Shown here piece by piece: positions 42,311 through 50,890 of a stretch of 64,000 bases of DNA; the stretch's first letter is position 1; the number at the start of each line of letters is the position of its first letter. A program made the translations under genes and the position numbers. A model generated the notes under the pieces. That model searched no databases and had not been told where the DNA came from. It saw only the letters and a program-made list of their open reading frames with translations. The stretch comes from Ureibacillus thermosphaericus (lineage in GTDB: Bacteria > Bacillota > Bacilli > Bacillales_A > Planococcaceae). The stretch spans positions 1 to 64,000 of the forward strand of contig NZ_JAAXPW010000009.1 in assembly GCF_012396605.1 (NCBI RefSeq), written 5' to 3'.

Positions 42311-42604
42311 ATGCCTCTACAAAATCATGCATATAAATATAAAAAGGTTATATCAATCGGCACTGTTAGTGAGCTTACAGGTTTGTCCCATAGGCAGATA
42401 CGTTATTATGAATCTAGAAAATTAATTTTCCCCGAAAGATCAAAAACAGGTATTCGAAAATATTCCTTTCATGATGTTGAAATATTAATAGAAATTGCAA
42501 ATCATTTAGAAGAAGGTGTGTGGACAAATGAAATTCGAGAAGAACTAAAAAAACGTCAAAACAATCATCAAATAAAAATAGAGCAACCATATAATACCTG
42601 TTGA
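42311..42604 (+). CDS. tnrA: Nitrogen regulator TnrA-like (MerR family), short tail
   Basis: The 97-aa protein closely follows B. subtilis TnrA through the winged helix: KKVISIGTVSELTGLSHRQI, RYYESRKLIFPERS, RKYSFHDVEILIEIANHLEEGV. It is shorter than the usual 110 aa: after EIREELKKRQNNH it ends in a short unrelated tail, lacking the C-terminal segment by which TnrA binds feedback-inhibited glutamine synthetase. ATG 42311 follows a TTG; the ribosome site is poor (GGAAAGTGGG further upstream). The binding site upstream suggests autoregulation. GlnR is a less likely identity. Confidence 0.82.
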   Translation: MPLQNHAYKYKKVISIGTVSELTGLSHRQIRYYESRKLIFPERSKTGIRKYSFHDVEILIEIANHLEEGVWTNEIREELKKRQNNHQIKIEQPYNTC

Positions 42605-42704
42605 GGCATTTTGAATTTTTAATATACTGTATTCTTATCTTTCCTACGTAATGACTAATTTTTTATTGTATTTGCATTATCATAATTGGAAAGTTGTTGA
42701 AAAA

Positions 42705-42739
42705 GGGTGTTTAGAAAGTCGAAAGCTTTCTAAACACCC
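42705..42739. terminator. Terminator after tnrA (TGTNTAGAAAG family)
   Basis: A 14-bp perfect stem, GGGTGTTTAGAAAG with CTTTCTAAACACCC, and a 7-nt loop. It lies between converging tnrA and the signal peptidase gene; plus-strand 3' flank TCTCTTCTTCTT is T-rich. Confidence 0.8.
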
Positions 42740-42782
42740 TCTCTTCTTCTTAATAATGTTTAAGATTTATTTTGCAACATGT

Positions 42783-43337
42783 TTATTCATATGGATTAGA
42801 AAAATATTTCATGTTTTGTAGTGGATAAATTCTCAATTTAGATTCTCCAAAAACATCCTCTATTGGTATTAAACCATAATGCCGACTGTCATAACTATTC
42901 AAACGATTATCTCCTAATACAAATATATAGCCATCTGGCACTTTCTTTTCACCCGTCAAATCTTCCAATGTAAAATTTTCAGTCATGCGAATTTGATACT
43001 CAGCATTTCGTTTTACATATGGTTCTTCAAATTCTTTTCCATTGATAATTAATACATCATCTTTCATTTCAACCGTATCTCCAGGCAATCCTATGACCCG
43101 TTTAATATAATATTCATCTTCATAAGGTGCTTTAAAAACAATGTGATCAAATCGTTGGATTTTACTTATTTTGCTAACAATAATGACATCTTCATTTTCA
43201 TATGTAGGTGACATTGAAGCACCATTTACAACAACGGGAGAAAAAATATATTCCCTACAGATTAAAGCAATGGTAATTCCCGAAACGAAAACAAAAAACC
43301 AAGATAGCAATTCTTTCCGAATGTTATTTCCCTTCAT
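42783..43337 (-). CDS. Signal peptidase I
   Basis: The 184-aa type I signal peptidase is anchored by one N-terminal helix (about 10-30) with the catalytic domain outside. Ser41 (NGASMSPT) is the nucleophile and Lys79 (YYIKRVIGLPGD) the general base; FVLGDNRLNSYDSRHYG is box E. This is a Sip-type P-family enzyme. AGGAG precedes ATG. Several paralogues are usual in Bacillus, so no specific symbol is given. Confidence 0.93.
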   Translation of the reverse strand: MKGNNIRKELLSWFFVFVSGITIALICREYIFSPVVVNGASMSPTYENEDVIIVSKISKIQRFDHIVFKAPYEDEYYIKRVIGLPGDTVEMKDDVLIINGKEFEEPYVKRNAEYQIRMTENFTLEDLTGEKKVPDGYIFVLGDNRLNSYDSRHYGLIPIEDVFGESKLRIYPLQNMKYFSNPYE

Positions 43338-43374
43338 TTATCCTGCTCCTCGTAAACGACTTAAAATTGTCCAA

Positions 43375-44152
43375 TTATTTAAATGCAATCCATGTACGAT
43401 TCTGCTGTTCTTGTACGGATAGATCGCGACCAAAAAATTGAGATAAGTTTTGCTCGGTTAATAGATCATTTGCTAATCCTTTTGCATATACTTCCCCATC
43501 TTTTAGCAACAAAGTATGAGAAAAACAAGGCAATATTTCTTCTACATGATGAGTGACATAGATTATAGATTAATGTTGGACAATATTCCTGTCGTGCAAG
43601 ATTCCCTAAAAACGCTAGAAATTCCTCTCTTGCAATAACATCTAATCCATTACAAGGTTCGTCTAATATTAATATTTTCGGATTGGTCATTAATGCTCTA
43701 GCAATTAACACCCTTTGTTTTTCACCTTGAGATAGCAGGCCATATTGGGAACTTTCCAAATATTCAATTCCTAATTGTTTCATAAGCATATGTGCGATTT
43801 CCACATCTTTTTTTTCTACCGGTTCATATAGACCGATCGATGCGAATTTTCCGCTTAGCACAATGCTTAACACAGAATCAAATTCTCTTAACTGCTCTTT
43901 TAAAGAAGAACTGATAAAGCCAATTTCTTTACGCAATTCAGGAATATTTGTTTTTCCAAATTCTTGACCTAACACTTTTACTGTTCCTGAAGTAGGGTAT
44001 AGATAGCCGGTGATGATATTGAGCAATGAAGTTTTACCCGCTCCGTTTAATCCGATAATGGACCAATGCTCCCCTTTATCTATATTCCAATTAATCTCTT
44101 TCAAAAGGATTTTGCCATTTCGTTTCACTGTTACATTTTTTAACTGTATCAA
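43375..44152 (-). pseudogene. ABC ATPase (YlmA-like) frameshifted by 7-bp duplication
   Basis: The frame from ATG 44152 encodes an ABC ATPase: Walker A IGLNGAGKTSLL, signature LLSQGEKQRVLIAR, Walker B ILILDEPCNGLD. At about residue 197 after PTLIY the frame goes wrong (NLCHSSC...), but in another frame the expected YVTHHVEEILPCFSHTLLLK (the H-loop and beyond) continues to a stop at 43375. The cause is a tandem 7-bp repeat at 43558-43571; removing one copy restores a 256-aa YlmA-like protein. No permease gene is nearby. It may be a recent pseudogene, a slippage switch or an assembly error. Confidence 0.85.
43558..43571 (-). repeat. 7-bp tandem duplication causing frameshift
   Basis: ATAGATT ATAGATT on the plus strand (AATCTAT twice on the coding strand). 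One copy gives the in-frame ATPase; two copies shift the frame. Confidence 0.9.
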
Positions 44153-44400
44153 TGTTCTTCCCCCATTTATCCACCTTTATTAGTATTTTAATATTACAAT
44201 AATTGAATATATAAAGAAAAGTAACAATATTTTTAACTATTAAATTTACTCCTATAATACATCGCTATTTTGATTTATCTTTTTATTATAATATTAATTT
44301 AAATACTTTATTTTTTTCAGATGAAGAATCGGAAGAAAAAGTATGTTACAGTTTACTTAATTTAGTATTTCATTTAGGAAAACGAGAAAGGGGTTATGTT

Positions 44401-44913
44401 ATGAAACAAAAAAGCATTTACGCATCATCCATCAACCATTCATATATGGACTTATATATTGCCGCATCGGACAAAGGTTTAGTTTTTGTAGGGGCTCAAC
44501 ATTCTTCTATGGAAGAATTAAAACAGTATTGCCAAAAACAATATCCACATTGTGAAGTAGTTGAAAATGATCTATTCATTTCGCCCTATTCTTCCCAATT
44601 GATTGAATATTTAGATGGTAAACGCAAACAATTTACATTACCATTTGATATTTCTGGAACTCCTTTCCAACTACAAGTGTGGAATGAATTATGTAAAATT
44701 CCATTTGGCAAAACTGCTACCTATTCTGAAGTGGCAACGAATATTGGAAATCCAAAAGCAGTCCGTGCAGTAGGAGGAGCAATTGGAAGCAATCCATTAT
44801 CCATCGTCATCCCTTGCCACCGCGTCATAGGTAAAAACGGAAGTCTTACTGGTTATAGCGGTGGACTGGATGTAAAAAAACGATTATTAGATTTAGAAGG
44901 TATTCCTTATTGA
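44401..44913 (+). CDS. ogt: Methylated-DNA--protein-cysteine methyltransferase
   Basis: Suicide repair protein that removes O6-alkyl groups from guanine. The 170-aa protein has the acceptor Cys139 in VIPCHRVIG, preceded by the helix-turn-helix arginine finger KAVRAVGGAIGSNP, and the TYSEVA segment. AAAGGGG precedes ATG. It converges with and overlaps the AlkD-like gene by 21 bp, so two alkylation-repair functions are end to end. Confidence 0.94.
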   Translation: MKQKSIYASSINHSYMDLYIAASDKGLVFVGAQHSSMEELKQYCQKQYPHCEVVENDLFISPYSSQLIEYLDGKRKQFTLPFDISGTPFQLQVWNELCKIPFGKTATYSEVATNIGNPKAVRAVGGAIGSNPLSIVIPCHRVIGKNGSLTGYSGGLDVKKRLLDLEGIPY

Positions 44914-45585
44914 TCTTTTCATTTTTCGTATGCTTTCCTTCACTTCTTTGCTGATACGATGAGACTCAATTATTTTTTGTAACGCTTTATTATAAGTAAA
45001 ATCATCTAAAGAATTTTTTTGTAAAAATGATGTTGTTTCTTTGGGAAACTTTAAATAGGCAACGGATATCGCCCAAGCGACTGCCATTTTAACATAATAG
45101 CCGTCATGCTTGATGTCATCCCATATTTGAAATAATTCTTCAATATACTTTTCTTCAATAAAATAACTAAGGGACATCACGATGGCAAAACGTATTTCAA
45201 ATTCGTTTTCTGAATGGAAATAGGAGGAAAGGATATTCCACACTTCTTCCCGATGCTTTTTTGTAAATTTTAATCCGACACAAAAACTATCACATACAGA
45301 CCAATTATCTATTTTAGGTACAAACCACTTAATCCACTTGAGCCTTTCCTCTATTGGAATGTTTACTTGCCCGATCACCATGCCTTTTAGCATAATTTCT
45401 TCAAAATATTCCTCTGTTCCATTCAATAAAAAATCTTCCCAGTCGCTTTTTGAAATTTCTTTTGCTAATGCTCTTAACTTCGGAATGCGAACCCCAAGAA
45501 TATTTTCTTGATTCGGTATTAATGTTTTTTGAAACAATTGATACTTCTGTTCAGACAGTTCTAATAGTTCTTTCCGTATTTCCAT
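44893..45585 (-). CDS. AlkD-like DNA alkylation repair protein
   Basis: A 230-aa all-helical HEAT-repeat protein of the AlkC/AlkD glycosylase family. Typical features are NILGVRIPKLRALAKEI, a helix ending DNWSVCDSFCVG (the catalytic-pocket Asp/Trp region) and the repeat MAVAWAISVAYLKFPK. Aromatic/acidic pocket residues can be seen but activity is not assured. ATG 45585 follows TTGGAG by 8 nt. Its 3' end overlaps ogt. Confidence 0.82.
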   Translation of the reverse strand: MEIRKELLELSEQKYQLFQKTLIPNQENILGVRIPKLRALAKEISKSDWEDFLLNGTEEYFEEIMLKGMVIGQVNIPIEERLKWIKWFVPKIDNWSVCDSFCVGLKFTKKHREEVWNILSSYFHSENEFEIRFAIVMSLSYFIEEKYIEELFQIWDDIKHDGYYVKMAVAWAISVAYLKFPKETTSFLQKNSLDDFTYNKALQKIIESHRISKEVKESIRKMKRSIRNTF

Positions 45586-45650
45586 CAAATCAACTCCAAT
45601 ATTTCAACATCAACTTTTCTTGTCATTCGGTATAGAAGTGTGGAAAATAA

Positions 45651-46157
45651 TTATTTAATTTTGGATTGTTTATATATACCAATACCTATTGTAATAATGA
45701 GGGAAACGATAATCCCCGGAATAAACCAAATCCAAAGAAATTCGGTTTTACCTAATGCGATTTGTACAATTTGAAAATTAATCAATGCAAAAAGGATCAT
45801 GCAAATATTTTTTATAATATTTAACATCTTTCGGCTATTTAAATAAAATTGTTCTGCATTTGATTCATTGATTCTTTCCGGATAATTATACATATGGGGA
45901 GCTTTTTCAAAAAGAGATGTTAACAATAAAACAAACATTCCAATGAATGGCAATATAATTAACTCATATTTTGAACCCCATCGATCTACTTCACCTTTAG
46001 CATTAAAATGTCCTGGTATTCGATCAGGAATTTGGCTCCACTGAAAAATAATAAACAAATTAGACAATATAAATAAACCAATACCAACGATATCACAGAT
46101 TTTCTCCATTTTTGTTTTTGGTATATGAAGAATTGGTCGATATGGCGTTTTCATCAT
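45651..46157 (-). CDS. DUF1648 membrane protein
   Basis: A 168-aa protein with four likely helices. The DUF1648 motif WSQIPDRIPGHFNAKGEVDRWGSK is at about 40-63, as in the N-terminus of SdpI-type immunity proteins; the rest of SdpI is not present. Function unknown. AGGTGG precedes the ATG. Confidence 0.75.
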   Translation of the reverse strand: MMKTPYRPILHIPKTKMEKICDIVGIGLFILSNLFIIFQWSQIPDRIPGHFNAKGEVDRWGSKYELIILPFIGMFVLLLTSLFEKAPHMYNYPERINESNAEQFYLNSRKMLNIIKNICMILFALINFQIVQIALGKTEFLWIWFIPGIIVSLIITIGIGIYKQSKIK

Positions 46158-46179
46158 ATTATTCCACCTTATATAAAAA

Positions 46180-46212
46180 TAAAGCTAGAAAAGGCTAATG
46201 CCTTACTCTAGC
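46180..46212 (-). terminator. Terminator after cheW-like gene
   Basis: Stem GCTAGA-AAGG/CCTT-TCTAGC followed on the minus strand by TTTATTTTTAT. Confidence 0.65.
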
Positions 46213-46223
46213 AATTCTATATT

Positions 46224-46700
46224 TTATGAATTCATCTCTTTTTCCTCTTTCAATAAATGATGTAAATAATCAATAATTTCCCGAATTCCTTCTAATGAAT
46301 TTATCAAAACGTCTGGATTCACAATCGTAATCATTCGATTTTCTAAATTGGCCACTGCTGTAAAATATTTTGTTTGAGAATAATTTACAAGCCCAACTTG
46401 TTGAATATCTTCATCAAGGAAATCTAATATTTCTTTTGCTTCACTCACAACTAATCCATAATTGACGATGTCCGTATTTAATACAATGATTCTCGCCAAC
46501 GAATCCGTTGTTGGTTTGTTGTACAAAATAATATTAAAATCAAGGATAGGTATAAGCTCTCCACGAATTCGCGTAAAACCCACTAAATAAGTTGGCAAGT
46601 GAGGAATGGGGTTTATCTTTCCTATTTTTTCAATCGACACGACTTGATTAACAGGTATTGCGTATTCTTCATTTTCGCATCGATAAACGATTGTTTTCAT
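46224..46700 (-). CDS. CheW-like adaptor protein, orphan
   Basis: A 158-aa single CheW domain: VYRCENEEYAIPVNQVVSIEK, PYLVGFTRIRGELIPILDFN-like core, GLVVSEAKEILDF, then a charged helical tail. CheW links receptors to CheA. No other chemotaxis gene is in the window. ATG 46700 follows GAGGTG by 7 nt. Located 23 nt after the peptidase gene, so probably co-transcribed with it, an unusual pairing. Confidence 0.85.
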   Translation of the reverse strand: MKTIVYRCENEEYAIPVNQVVSIEKIGKINPIPHLPTYLVGFTRIRGELIPILDFNIILYNKPTTDSLARIIVLNTDIVNYGLVVSEAKEILDFLDEDIQQVGLVNYSQTKYFTAVANLENRMITIVNPDVLINSLEGIREIIDYLHHLLKEEKEMNS

Positions 46701-46723
46701 GAACATCACCTCAAATTGAACAA

Positions 46724-47842
46724 TTACTTGCAAGAACTTTTAACGATTTCTACTAATAAATCGGCTAATTTCTCCAATTCTTCAATAGGCATTCTTTCTT
46801 TTGTTGTATGAATATTTTCATAGCCTACCGATAAGTTTACTGTCGGAATTCCAAAACTTGAAATAATGTTTGCATCACTACCCCCGCCTGAAACGCCAAT
46901 TTGAGGTGTACGGCCAATATTTCGGACAGCTTCGACTGCTATTTGCACCACTTTGTCTGATTCGTTTACTGAAAATCCAGGATACATGATTTGAACATCC
47001 ATTTCTGCACGGCCGCCTAATTTTTCAGCAACTTTTTCGAAAGTCTCTTTCATATGTTTTGTTTGGTAATCTAATTTAGACTTTTGGATGGAGCGGGCTT
47101 CTGCTAAAATTAAAACTTCATCGCAAACGATATTTGTTGCCTTTCCACCTTCAAAACGACCGATGTTTGCCGTTGTTTCATGATCGATGCGCCCCAGTTT
47201 CATTTCAGCAATCGCTTTTGCAGCTAGGGTGATGGCAGAGATTCCTTTCTCTGGTTCAACTCCTGCGTGGGCAGTTTTTCCGAATATCTTCACTTCAATT
47301 TTAGCTTGGAAAGGAGCTGCGACGACAATCCCCCCAACTTTTCCATCACTGTCTACCGCATATCCATACTTGGCGATAATCTTTTCCCGTTCCAATTCCT
47401 TAGCCCCACGAAGTCCATTTTCTTCACCAGCAGTAATTATGAATTGAATTGTACCATGCTCAATTGACTGTTCTTTAAGTCGACGGGCCATTTCAAATAG
47501 TGCAGCAATACCGGCTTTATCATCTGCACCTAGAATCGTTGTTCCGTCTGAATAAATATATCCATCATCCCGTATTTCAGGCTTAATTCCCTTTCCAGGA
47601 ACGACTGTATCCATATGAACAGTAAAATAAATGGGTTCTATATCTTCTCTTCCATTCAATGTGGCTATAATATTCCCTGCACCATGACCATTTCGTGTAT
47701 GGGCATCATCTTGATATACTGAAAAACCTAAATCCTCTAACTTCTTTATAAGTACTGGAGCAATTTTTTCTTCGTGTTTCGTTTCCGAGTCAATCTGTAC
47801 TAATTCGATAAATTCATTTACTAAACGGCTGTTTCTCATCAT
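46724..47842 (-). CDS. M20 family peptidase (peptidase T-like, YqjE-like)
   Basis: A 372-aa zinc aminopeptidase or tripeptidase. Metal motif YFTVHMDTVVPGKG, GADDKAGIAAL, FIITAGEENGLRGA (catalytic Glu), AVDSDGKVGG, lid-domain HAGVEPEKG, and the closing SVGYENIHTTKERMPI. This set fits PepT-like proteins such as B. subtilis YqjE. Adjacent ATG codons at 47842 and 47839 are both possible (AAAGGAG). Confidence 0.85.
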   Translation of the reverse strand: MMRNSRLVNEFIELVQIDSETKHEEKIAPVLIKKLEDLGFSVYQDDAHTRNGHGAGNIIATLNGREDIEPIYFTVHMDTVVPGKGIKPEIRDDGYIYSDGTTILGADDKAGIAALFEMARRLKEQSIEHGTIQFIITAGEENGLRGAKELEREKIIAKYGYAVDSDGKVGGIVVAAPFQAKIEVKIFGKTAHAGVEPEKGISAITLAAKAIAEMKLGRIDHETTANIGRFEGGKATNIVCDEVLILAEARSIQKSKLDYQTKHMKETFEKVAEKLGGRAEMDVQIMYPGFSVNESDKVVQIAVEAVRNIGRTPQIGVSGGGSDANIISSFGIPTVNLSVGYENIHTTKERMPIEELEKLADLLVEIVKSSCK

Positions 47843-47924
47843 CAAAACTCCTTTATCATACCTCTTTCATCATCATTCTACGCTTAGATGCTTAAGATTA
47901 CAAATTTCTCCACTTATACTGAAC

Positions 47925-47961
47925 AAATAAAAAAAATGGGACAAATTATATCCCATTTTTG
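47925..47961 (-). terminator. Terminator of cobalamin operon
   Basis: AAAAATGGGA and TCCCATTTTT form a 10-bp stem whose 5' arm includes the last codons of cobQ, followed on the minus strand by TTTATTTG. Confidence 0.82.
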
Positions 47962-49478
47962 ATCTTCTTTTGATTTTCTAATAAAGAATAAATATATTCC
48001 ATATTCAAATATTGCTGTACATGTTGTGCAAGTACGTCGTAAGCTTGTTCTCGTTGTTCTTTATCGGATATTACATCCATTGATAATTCTTTTAAACCTT
48101 TACTTTTTCTAATTTCATTAAAGTAAGCTCTTGTAAAGGAACGATTTTGGAAAATTCCATGTAAATAAGTACCAATCACTTTCCCGTGATGAAAAATAAT
48201 CCCATCACAAGATCCATCATCTAATTGTAAAAATGGTTGTACATTAGAGTCTTGCGTTACTTTTGTTTGACCTAAATGAATCTCGTAACCTTTCACATCA
48301 ATTTCTTTATTAAAAAGCATTGGATGAATTTTCCCTTTCGTTTGGGTCGTGCGTTTATTTTTTTCAAAAGTCGTTTGAATCGGTAATAAGCAAAGACCTG
48401 TCGTTTCTTTTATATCGCTCTCCACAAAGTCAGGGTCAAACAACTTCTCTCCTAATATTTGATAGCCACCACAAATCCCAAATACCCGCGAACCATTCAT
48501 AGAGCATTGCTGAATAGCCTCAAATAATCCCGTTTCTTTCAACCACTCTAAATCTGCTGTCGTATTCTTCGTACCAGGAATTATAATACAGTCAGGATTG
48601 CCTAAATCACTTGCATGACTTACAAAACGAACGCCTACATCAGGTTCATCAAATAGCGGATCTAAATCGGTGAAATTAGAGATTCTCGGCAATTGTATAC
48701 AAACAACATCAATGAGAGAATCGTTCTTTTTCGGTCTTTTTAATTTTAACGTATCAAGGGCTAATGAATCTTCGGCTTCGATTTTCAAGTCAAAATATGG
48801 GATGACGCCAATGACAGGAATACCTGTATATTCTTCAAGCCATTTTATTCCGTTTTCAAGTATTTCAATCATTCCTCTAAATTTGTTAATAATTATTCCT
48901 TTTACAAGTTTTCGTTCATCTTCATCTAGCAATGCTAGAGTGCCAACAATGGATGCAAAAACGCCTCCTCGATCTATATCCGCCACAAGGAACACATCCG
49001 CATTGAGCATTTTCGCAACACGCATGTTAGCAATATCTCGATCTTTTAAATTAATTTCAGCAGGACTTCCAGCACCTTCTGCTACAATAATATCGTAGGA
49101 CTGTTCTAGTTCTCGAATGGCCTTTTCAACAATTGGCAATGCCTGCAGCACAAAGTTATCTCTATAATTTGTAGCACTCATATCCATAAAATGTTTCCCA
49201 TGAACAATGACTTCTGATACCATGTCTTGTTTCGGCTTCAGTAATATCGGATTCATCTTGGTTGTTGCGATTTCTCTAGCAGCTTCCGCTTGTACACCTT
49301 GAGCACGCCCAATTTCTCCCCCATCTTTGGTGACATAGGAATTCAGCGCCATATTTTGAGACTTAAAAGGTGCTACTTTGTATCCTGCATTTGAGAAAAT
49401 GCGGCAAAGTGCGGTACAAAGCACACTCTTTCCCACATCAGAAGATGTTCCTTGAATCATAATTGAATTAGCACGCAA
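47946..49478 (-). CDS. cobQ: Adenosylcobyric acid synthase
   Basis: CobQ/CbiP amidates four side chains of adenosylcobyrinic acid a,c-diamide using glutamine and ATP. The 510-aa protein has the dethiobiotin-synthetase-like ATP domain (MIQGTSSDVGKSVL, PFKSQNMALNSYVT) and a C-terminal class I amidotransferase-like domain with FGICGGYQILG (nucleophile Cys) and GTYLHGIF (His). Start TTG 49478, supported by GGAGAGG 6-9 nt upstream. Last gene of the operon, 14 nt behind cobO. Confidence 0.93.
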   Translation of the reverse strand: MRANSIMIQGTSSDVGKSVLCTALCRIFSNAGYKVAPFKSQNMALNSYVTKDGGEIGRAQGVQAEAAREIATTKMNPILLKPKQDMVSEVIVHGKHFMDMSATNYRDNFVLQALPIVEKAIRELEQSYDIIVAEGAGSPAEINLKDRDIANMRVAKMLNADVFLVADIDRGGVFASIVGTLALLDEDERKLVKGIIINKFRGMIEILENGIKWLEEYTGIPVIGVIPYFDLKIEAEDSLALDTLKLKRPKKNDSLIDVVCIQLPRISNFTDLDPLFDEPDVGVRFVSHASDLGNPDCIIIPGTKNTTADLEWLKETGLFEAIQQCSMNGSRVFGICGGYQILGEKLFDPDFVESDIKETTGLCLLPIQTTFEKNKRTTQTKGKIHPMLFNKEIDVKGYEIHLGQTKVTQDSNVQPFLQLDDGSCDGIIFHHGKVIGTYLHGIFQNRSFTRAYFNEIRKSKGLKELSMDVISDKEQREQAYDVLAQHVQQYLNMEYIYSLLENQKKIKNGI

Positions 49479-49492
49479 AAACGACCTCTCCT

Positions 49493-50029
49493 TTAAAATT
49501 CCAAGCCTTTTACTGCTGGAATCCCTTCATTGTAATAATGTTTCGTCGGTTCAATAGTTGAAACTAAATCTGCAATATCGATTAATTCTTGTTTTGCATT
49601 ACGGCCTGTAATTACAACATGCATATGTTTTGGTCGGTTTTGAATGACGTTGATCACTTCATCTAATGGAATCACATCTTCAACTGGAAACTGTGTAATG
49701 CTTAGGGCATTGTTTAATTCATCTAATACTACAACGTCTACAGTTGAATCTTGAATGGCTTGTTTTGCTATTTCCCAACCTTTTTTCAAGGCTTCACGAT
49801 GTTCCTCAGGTGTTTTTGTCCAAGTAAAACCGATTCCTAATTGTTCCATTGTCACCCCTAATTTTTTTAGAGCAAGGGCTTCACCATAAGTCCGTTCTTT
49901 CGATTTAATAAATTGTAAAAAACGAACGTTCATGCCGCGGCCAATTGCACGCAAAGTAAGACCTAAAGCTGAAGTTGTTTTCCCTTTACCATTTCCAGTA
50001 TATATTAATATAAGTCCTTTTTGTTTCAT
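49493..50029 (-). CDS. cobO: Cob(I)yrinic acid a,c-diamide adenosyltransferase
   Basis: Transfers adenosyl from ATP to Co(I). The 178-aa CobA/CobO/BtuR-type protein has the P-loop YTGNGKGKTTSALG, VVLDELNNAL (Walker B) and HVVITGRNAKQELIDIADLVS. ATG 50029 is chosen (AGGAG 8 nt upstream) rather than one 24 nt upstream that overlaps the cobA stop. Confidence 0.92.
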   Translation of the reverse strand: MKQKGLILIYTGNGKGKTTSALGLTLRAIGRGMNVRFLQFIKSKERTYGEALALKKLGVTMEQLGIGFTWTKTPEEHREALKKGWEIAKQAIQDSTVDVVVLDELNNALSITQFPVEDVIPLDEVINVIQNRPKHMHVVITGRNAKQELIDIADLVSTIEPTKHYYNEGIPAVKGLEF

Positions 50030-50049
50030 CGATATTTCTCCTGTTTCTT

Positions 50050-50829
50050 TCATTCATTTACAGTGTTTTTCATATCATCTATATATTCTTCAAACCATTG
50101 GGCTTGTTCTCTGATACGTACCACTTCACCTACAATAATCATGGCAGGATTCCTAATCTGTGCTTTTACTGCTTGTTCAAAAATTGTTTCTAATGTCCCT
50201 GTAATCGTTCTTTGCCTTGTTGTCGTACCATTTTCAATTATTGCAACTGGGGTATCAGCTTTTTTTCCATGATGCATTAATTTATGACAAATATTTCTTA
50301 AATTACCTACGCCCATATAAAATGCTATTGTATCAATTCCGGAGAGGGAGTCCCAATTTAAATTATCAGAACCTTTATCTTTACTTCCGTGTCCTGTAAC
50401 TAACGCAACAGTGGATGCATATTCACGATGGGTTAACGAAATTCCCGCATATTCGGCTGCTGCAACGCTTGCAGTAACGCCGGGCACAATTTCAAATGGT
50501 ATTCCTTTCTTTTTTAATACTGCCGCTTCTTCTCCTACTCTTCCAAAAATACTTGGATCTCCACCTTTTAATCTGGTTACTACTTTTCCTTCTAATGCTT
50601 TTTGTACTAGAATTTCATGAATTTCCTCTTGGATTCGCATATGTTTTCCTGGAAGTTTTCCACAATATATAAGCTCTGCATTATATGGAGCATAATCTAA
50701 CAATGCTAAGTTAATAAGCCGATCATATACAATGCAGTCAGATTGTTGAATACATTCAAGACCCTTAACGGTAATTAATTTCTCATCCCCAGGTCCAGCA
50801 CCTACTAAATACACTTTTCCTAACCTCAT
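50050..50829 (-). CDS. cobA: Uroporphyrinogen-III C-methyltransferase
   Basis: SUMT methylates uroporphyrinogen III at C2 and C7 to precorrin-2. The 259-aa product has VYLVGAGPGDEKLITVKG, VTRLKGGDPSIFGRVGEE and PGVTASVAAAEYAGISLTHR, family-defining. ATG 50829 follows GGGAGGG by 6 nt; upstream in-frame Met codons lack a ribosome site. It is a stand-alone enzyme without the uroporphyrinogen synthase or CysG fusion. Provides the entry into the corrin pathway. Confidence 0.94.
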   Translation of the reverse strand: MRLGKVYLVGAGPGDEKLITVKGLECIQQSDCIVYDRLINLALLDYAPYNAELIYCGKLPGKHMRIQEEIHEILVQKALEGKVVTRLKGGDPSIFGRVGEEAAVLKKKGIPFEIVPGVTASVAAAEYAGISLTHREYASTVALVTGHGSKDKGSDNLNWDSLSGIDTIAFYMGVGNLRNICHKLMHHGKKADTPVAIIENGTTTRQRTITGTLETIFEQAVKAQIRNPAMIIVGEVVRIREQAQWFEEYIDDMKNTVNE

Positions 50830-50890
50830 ATTTTCCCTCCCGAAACATTGTTGCTTCATATTTTTGTTCATCTTTTTCATTCTAAGATTA

